Positions 15,727-18,235 of a stretch of DNA of 18,235 bases are shown in pieces. The first letter of the stretch is position 1; every line of letters begins with the position of its first letter. The position numbers were made by a program, and so were the translations under genes. This DNA comes from Bdellovibrionaceae bacterium UBA2466 (GTDB taxonomy: Bacteria; Bdellovibrionota; FAC87; UBA2466): contig DDPO01000120.1 of the NCBI GenBank assembly GCA_002342225.1, positions 1 through 18,235 on the forward strand. Direction: 5' to 3'. The notes beneath the pieces were generated by a model. It was not told where the DNA came from. It made no database searches and saw only the letters and a program-made list of their open reading frames with translations.

Positions 15727-16407
15727 ATGAAATCTAATCTAAAAAAAATTCCAGCCTTATTCTGTGTACTGTTTTTTGCTGGGGTGAGCTTTGCAGCTCC
15801 TACCTCTTCGCAAAGAGAAAAATACGTCTATGAGAGCCCTCTAGATTTGGGGCTGGATCTTCAGGCTTATAGAGTTAGATTCAAAAATTATTCTTGGGCT
15901 CCTAATACGAGTTTGGATAAAGAGGGCTTTGGATTTAACTTAGGTCTCGAACTTATTCCGGTAGTATCCGTTGTCGGGAAAATAGGTCTTTCGGGCGGTT
16001 TGGGCTTCGCAAGCGTCGCAGATGCCAATGTGACTAGCTCTAGTCAAGCAACTCTCTATGTGGTTCCAATTTATTTTGGATTAACTTACAGAGCCGATCT
16101 CTTTAAAAATCAAGTTATTGTTCCGTTTGTGTCCGGTGGACTTGATTTTGGGTTTAGTACGCAAGCGTCAAAAACTGGAGCCACTCAAAGTGGTGTTAGA
16201 ACTTATGATGGGTACTATTATTCAGGTGGGGTGGAGTTGTGTTTAAATGCATTTGACCCCGCATCGGGCAGAGAACTAGATAGTCGGGTAGGTATAAATG
16301 GTGTTTATTTAGTAATTCTTTACACGCAAAGTGAACCTTTTTATAGCAGTGAGACGGTCAATCTGTCTCATAGAGAGTTCCGACTTGGCGTCCGATTTGA
16401 AATTTAA
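15727..16407 (+). CDS. Probable outer-membrane beta-barrel protein, unrecognised
   Basis: A 226-residue exported protein. The signal peptide is clear (a Lys-rich start, then the hydrophobic segment ALFCVLFFAGVSFA, cleavage before APTSS near residue 24). The mature part alternates polar and hydrophobic or aromatic residues in about 8-10 short segments, for example LDLGLDLQAYRVRF, GFGFNLGLELIPVVSV, LYVVPIYFGLTYRADL and VPFVSGGLDFGFS. It ends REFRLGVRFEI, the kind of strand that closes an outer-membrane barrel. AGAGG at 15714-15718 is 8 nt from the ATG. It follows the OppA-like gene by 58 nt with no visible terminator and may be co-transcribed. The stop overlaps the stop of the opposing kinase-like gene by 4 nt (TTAA shared). 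I do not recognise a named family; a barrel is likely. Confidence 0.75.
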   Translation: MKSNLKKIPALFCVLFFAGVSFAAPTSSQREKYVYESPLDLGLDLQAYRVRFKNYSWAPNTSLDKEGFGFNLGLELIPVVSVVGKIGLSGGLGFASVADANVTSSSQATLYVVPIYFGLTYRADLFKNQVIVPFVSGGLDFGFSTQASKTGATQSGVRTYDGYYYSGGVELCLNAFDPASGRELDSRVGINGVYLVILYTQSEPFYSSETVNLSHREFRLGVRFEI

Positions 16408-17234
16408 TCTATAGGTAAGTATTGCGGCATCCGATTGATTAGCGGAGTTATTTCATAGAACACAAAGCTGGGTCGCTTTAAACCTAAGAGATTCATTTGT
16501 GCTGGGTTTGAAACCCACACGAGATTAGCTGGGTTAATATCGGTGTAAAAAGGTCTTCCCTCAGTCCAAACACCTGCAGAATCTTCAATGGGAGTTTTGA
16601 CTTGGGATGATATAGCTTTCACAGTCGAATAAATTTCTCTCAAAGAATCTTTCATCTCTTTTGACAGATTGCCTTTCCCTTTTTCGTAGATTGCTTGTAA
16701 GGATTCTCCTTTTATTTCTGGCTTTATTAATACTGTACCTTCTTTGCTTTCAAAACTTTTTATAATGGGGGCCGTAGGGATAGCACCCTTGACCCAGGCG
16801 GGGTCGTTTGGAAACTTTACGTCTCTTTCTACTTCAGACCACTTCGATTCCAGTAATTTGTAAGTGTGAATTTCCCTTTTCATTTCGAGTTCAGCTTGAG
16901 CATGGGGTTTGGGATCCTTCGAAAATCTGACAGTGTGGGGAATCTTTGCAACAAGTCCTGCGAACGATGGCGGGACTCCAGTGATATTAGAGCTTTTTTG
17001 GATTCGATAAAGTCCGCCCCGATCACCCAAGCCAATTCTTTCTCCTAAAATCAGTTCCGAAGAGTCAGCTTCTGGATCTAGAGGGCGAATTGTTTTTCCA
17101 GTGTGATATTCGACAGCGTAGGGCAGCGCGAGCTGAGTTAGGGTGCGTACGCAGGAGTTAATTAATCCGGCTTCAGCGGAAGGGCTAAAAACCAGCAGAG
17201 AGGTTGCAAATATTAATATCCTGATACGGTTCAC
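16404..17234 (-). CDS. Exported protein-kinase-like protein
   Basis: A 276-residue protein with a clear signal peptide (cleavage after SAEA, residue 22), followed by motifs in protein-kinase order. These are a Gly-rich loop GERIGLGDRGGLYRI (64-78), LVAKIPH with Lys97 at the ATP-lysine place, MKREIHTYKLLE with Glu121 as the helix C partner, a hinge-like VLIKPEIKGESL (168-179), and FYTDINPANLVWV (229-241). The last matches the catalytic loop of kinase and aminoglycoside-phosphotransferase folds, with Asp232 and Asn237. At the DFG position it reads VFYEITP (Glu261), so a metal ligand may be altered. The C-terminal lobe is very short. The start is GTG with AGGAG (17244-17248) at 9 nt spacing. It lies 17 nt behind the metalloprotease-like gene, evidently in one operon. 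Whether it is an active kinase or a pseudokinase is unknown. Confidence 0.65.
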   Translation of the reverse strand: MNRIRILIFATSLLVFSPSAEAGLINSCVRTLTQLALPYAVEYHTGKTIRPLDPEADSSELILGERIGLGDRGGLYRIQKSSNITGVPPSFAGLVAKIPHTVRFSKDPKPHAQAELEMKREIHTYKLLESKWSEVERDVKFPNDPAWVKGAIPTAPIIKSFESKEGTVLIKPEIKGESLQAIYEKGKGNLSKEMKDSLREIYSTVKAISSQVKTPIEDSAGVWTEGRPFYTDINPANLVWVSNPAQMNLLGLKRPSFVFYEITPLINRMPQYLPID

Positions 17235-17243
17235 TTGATTGAA

Positions 17244-17248
17244 CTCCT
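17244..17248 (-). promoter_or_regulatory. Shine-Dalgarno deciding the GTG start of the kinase-like gene
   Basis: The minus strand reads AGGAG 9 nt before the GTG at 17234, in the 17-nt gap after the metalloprotease-like gene. It supports the GTG start and the full signal peptide. Confidence 0.7.
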
Positions 17249-17251
17249 AAA

Positions 17252-18235
17252 CTATCTCCGTAATGAACAACCCAACACAGACCGTAAATCTTCATCGGCT
17301 CCAATAAAATTTATTCTGAATTTCCCTGAAGGATGTTCTGGACTGCCCTCGGAGCTACATAGGAAACCCATTGCAGATTTAATTGTTTTTAAAAGAGATT
17401 GAGAGTCGACGGGCTCATAACCTAGCTTTCTGATGTGCGGATCTCCTAAGATCGCAAAGCCTTTGGCCGCCACTTTGTCGGCGGTCATTTCCGCTTGCTT
17501 CTCCTTAATAAGGGCTTCCATCGTGTCTATGCTGGAGATGTTATTTGTGTTCCTTAAAACTTGGGCTACTTCAGCTTTGTTAAGTGGATAGGTGGACTTG
17601 AAATCGATGATATGACCAAGTTCATGAAATACGGAGAAAAGATTCCAATAGGTTGGAGGGACTTCGATACGGGGAGGAGTACTAAATGCGGTGGGCCCCG
17701 AAATATTTGTGACGTAAATTTGGGTTGCCGATAACTGGTCGTGAATAGCTCTCTTGTTGGATTCATCGTATTCAAAATGATGGTCGGTCAAATAATTCAA
17801 AAGTTTTTTACCAGTAGCAAAAGCCCCACGAGGATCACGAGGAAAAATATTTTGCGGCCAAGTTGTTCCTGCAACATTTTCCATGCTTGTTTCACAGACG
17901 AGTTTATGAGGGTTTTCACAAAAAATAGCAGTGAAGGGATCTAGCGGTATCTCTTTAACTTGCCCCTGGAAGAGTTTGGGGCGGTTTTGAAAAGTCTGAG
18001 CGATCGTTCTGCCAAAGGCGGGTTTTAATTTAGGAGTTTCAGGTGTCTGAGTTTCAACTTTTTCCGGTCCCTTTTCCTTGGGGGGAGTTGTCATTGAGTT
18101 TTGAATGGGACGAGCTTTGGGTTGTTCTTCGGAGTGAACAGGTTGAGCTTCGCGAACTGCGGGTCTTGAAATAGTGCGAACGTTTCGTGAGCGGTTAGAG
18201 AAAAGTCTAAAACGAGCAAAGGCGGATTCGCTTGT
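17252..18235 (-). CDS. Putative HExxH zinc metalloprotease, N-terminus outside window
   Basis: An ATG at 18094 would give 280 residues. The same frame stays open from 18095 to the window edge, adding at least 47 codons with no stop, so the real start and probably a signal peptide lie beyond 18235. Numbered from the internal Met: a low-complexity Pro/Lys/Glu stretch (1-30), then FHELGHIIDF (156-165) with His157, Glu158 and His161 as the zinc motif, and EKQAEMTADKVAAKGF with Glu202 as a plausible third ligand (gluzincin ExxxD style). The part before the internal Met is rich in Arg, Pro, Gln and Ser. Four cysteines (59, 67, 246 and 276) fit an oxidising, extracytoplasmic location. It is followed after 17 nt by the exported kinase-like gene. 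I do not recognise a named peptidase family, and substrate and catalytic activity are inferred from the motif alone. Confidence 0.65.
   Translation of the reverse strand, partial: TSESAFARFRLFSNRSRNVRTISRPAVREAQPVHSEEQPKARPIQNSMTTPPKEKGPEKVETQTPETPKLKPAFGRTIAQTFQNRPKLFQGQVKEIPLDPFTAIFCENPHKLVCETSMENVAGTTWPQNIFPRDPRGAFATGKKLLNYLTDHHFEYDESNKRAIHDQLSATQIYVTNISGPTAFSTPPRIEVPPTYWNLFSVFHELGHIIDFKSTYPLNKAEVAQVLRNTNNISSIDTMEALIKEKQAEMTADKVAAKGFAILGDPHIRKLGYEPVDSQSLLKTIKSAMGFLCSSEGSPEHPSGKFRINFIGADEDLRSVLGCSLRR

Noticed and set aside
1..18235. tRNA genes, rRNA, CRISPR arrays, insertion sequences, attachment sites or phage genes
   Set aside because: None seen. Intergenic gaps are all short (largest 207 nt) and contain no clover-leaf, repeat-spacer or terminal inverted repeat pattern that I could find by eye.

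Overview
This 18.2-kb window looks like a chromosomal segment of a Gram-negative bacterium. Its moderate GC, a YebC protein beginning MGAQWK, lipopolysaccharide heptose genes and several small signal-peptide/beta-barrel proteins suggest the Bdellovibrionota (Bdellovibrio-like) or a close delta-proteobacterial relative. That placement is an inference from protein character, not from a search. I see no rRNA, tRNA, CRISPR array, insertion sequence or phage gene. Nearly all of the DNA is coding, in tight co-directional blocks.

Layout. (1) 1-4131, minus strand: the str operon rpsL-rpsG-fusA-tuf, with tuf cut by the window edge about two codons before its end. (2) 4132-4338: a divergent control region. 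It holds a good sigma-70-type promoter and leader hairpin for a 64-residue secreted peptide (4339-4533, plus strand) and a weaker promoter candidate for the str operon. (3) 4619-7647, plus strand: a SAMHD1-like HD phosphohydrolase, a MarC membrane protein and thiamine-phosphate kinase ThiL, joined with 0-2 nt gaps. (4) 7685-12460, plus strand: a promoter, a small outer-membrane-like protein, a CCA-type tRNA nucleotidyltransferase, a MeaB-type GTPase, a GT9 heptosyltransferase and the heptose kinase HldA. Gaps are 1, 4, -4 and 9 nt, so this is one probable transcription unit. (5) 12466-14035, minus strand: a YebC-family translation factor followed by a PPM1/LCMT-type methyltransferase. (6) 14106-16407, plus strand: an OppA-like solute-binding protein without its permeases, then a 226-residue probable outer-membrane barrel. 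(7) 16404-18235, minus strand: an HELGH zinc-protease-like protein whose N-terminus lies outside the window, followed 17 nt later by an exported protein carrying protein-kinase-like motifs.

Working together: block 1 is translation machinery. The last two genes of block 4 belong to one pathway, with HldA making activated-heptose precursor and the GT9 enzyme using ADP-heptose for the lipopolysaccharide core. Blocks 6 and 7 are envelope or secreted functions. The part least explained by known systems is block 7, an exported kinase-like protein paired with a putative metalloprotease. Next are the small secreted peptide at 4339 and the intact SAMHD1-type active site at 4619. The rest is largely core metabolism and translation, and I do not claim a complete new system from this window alone.
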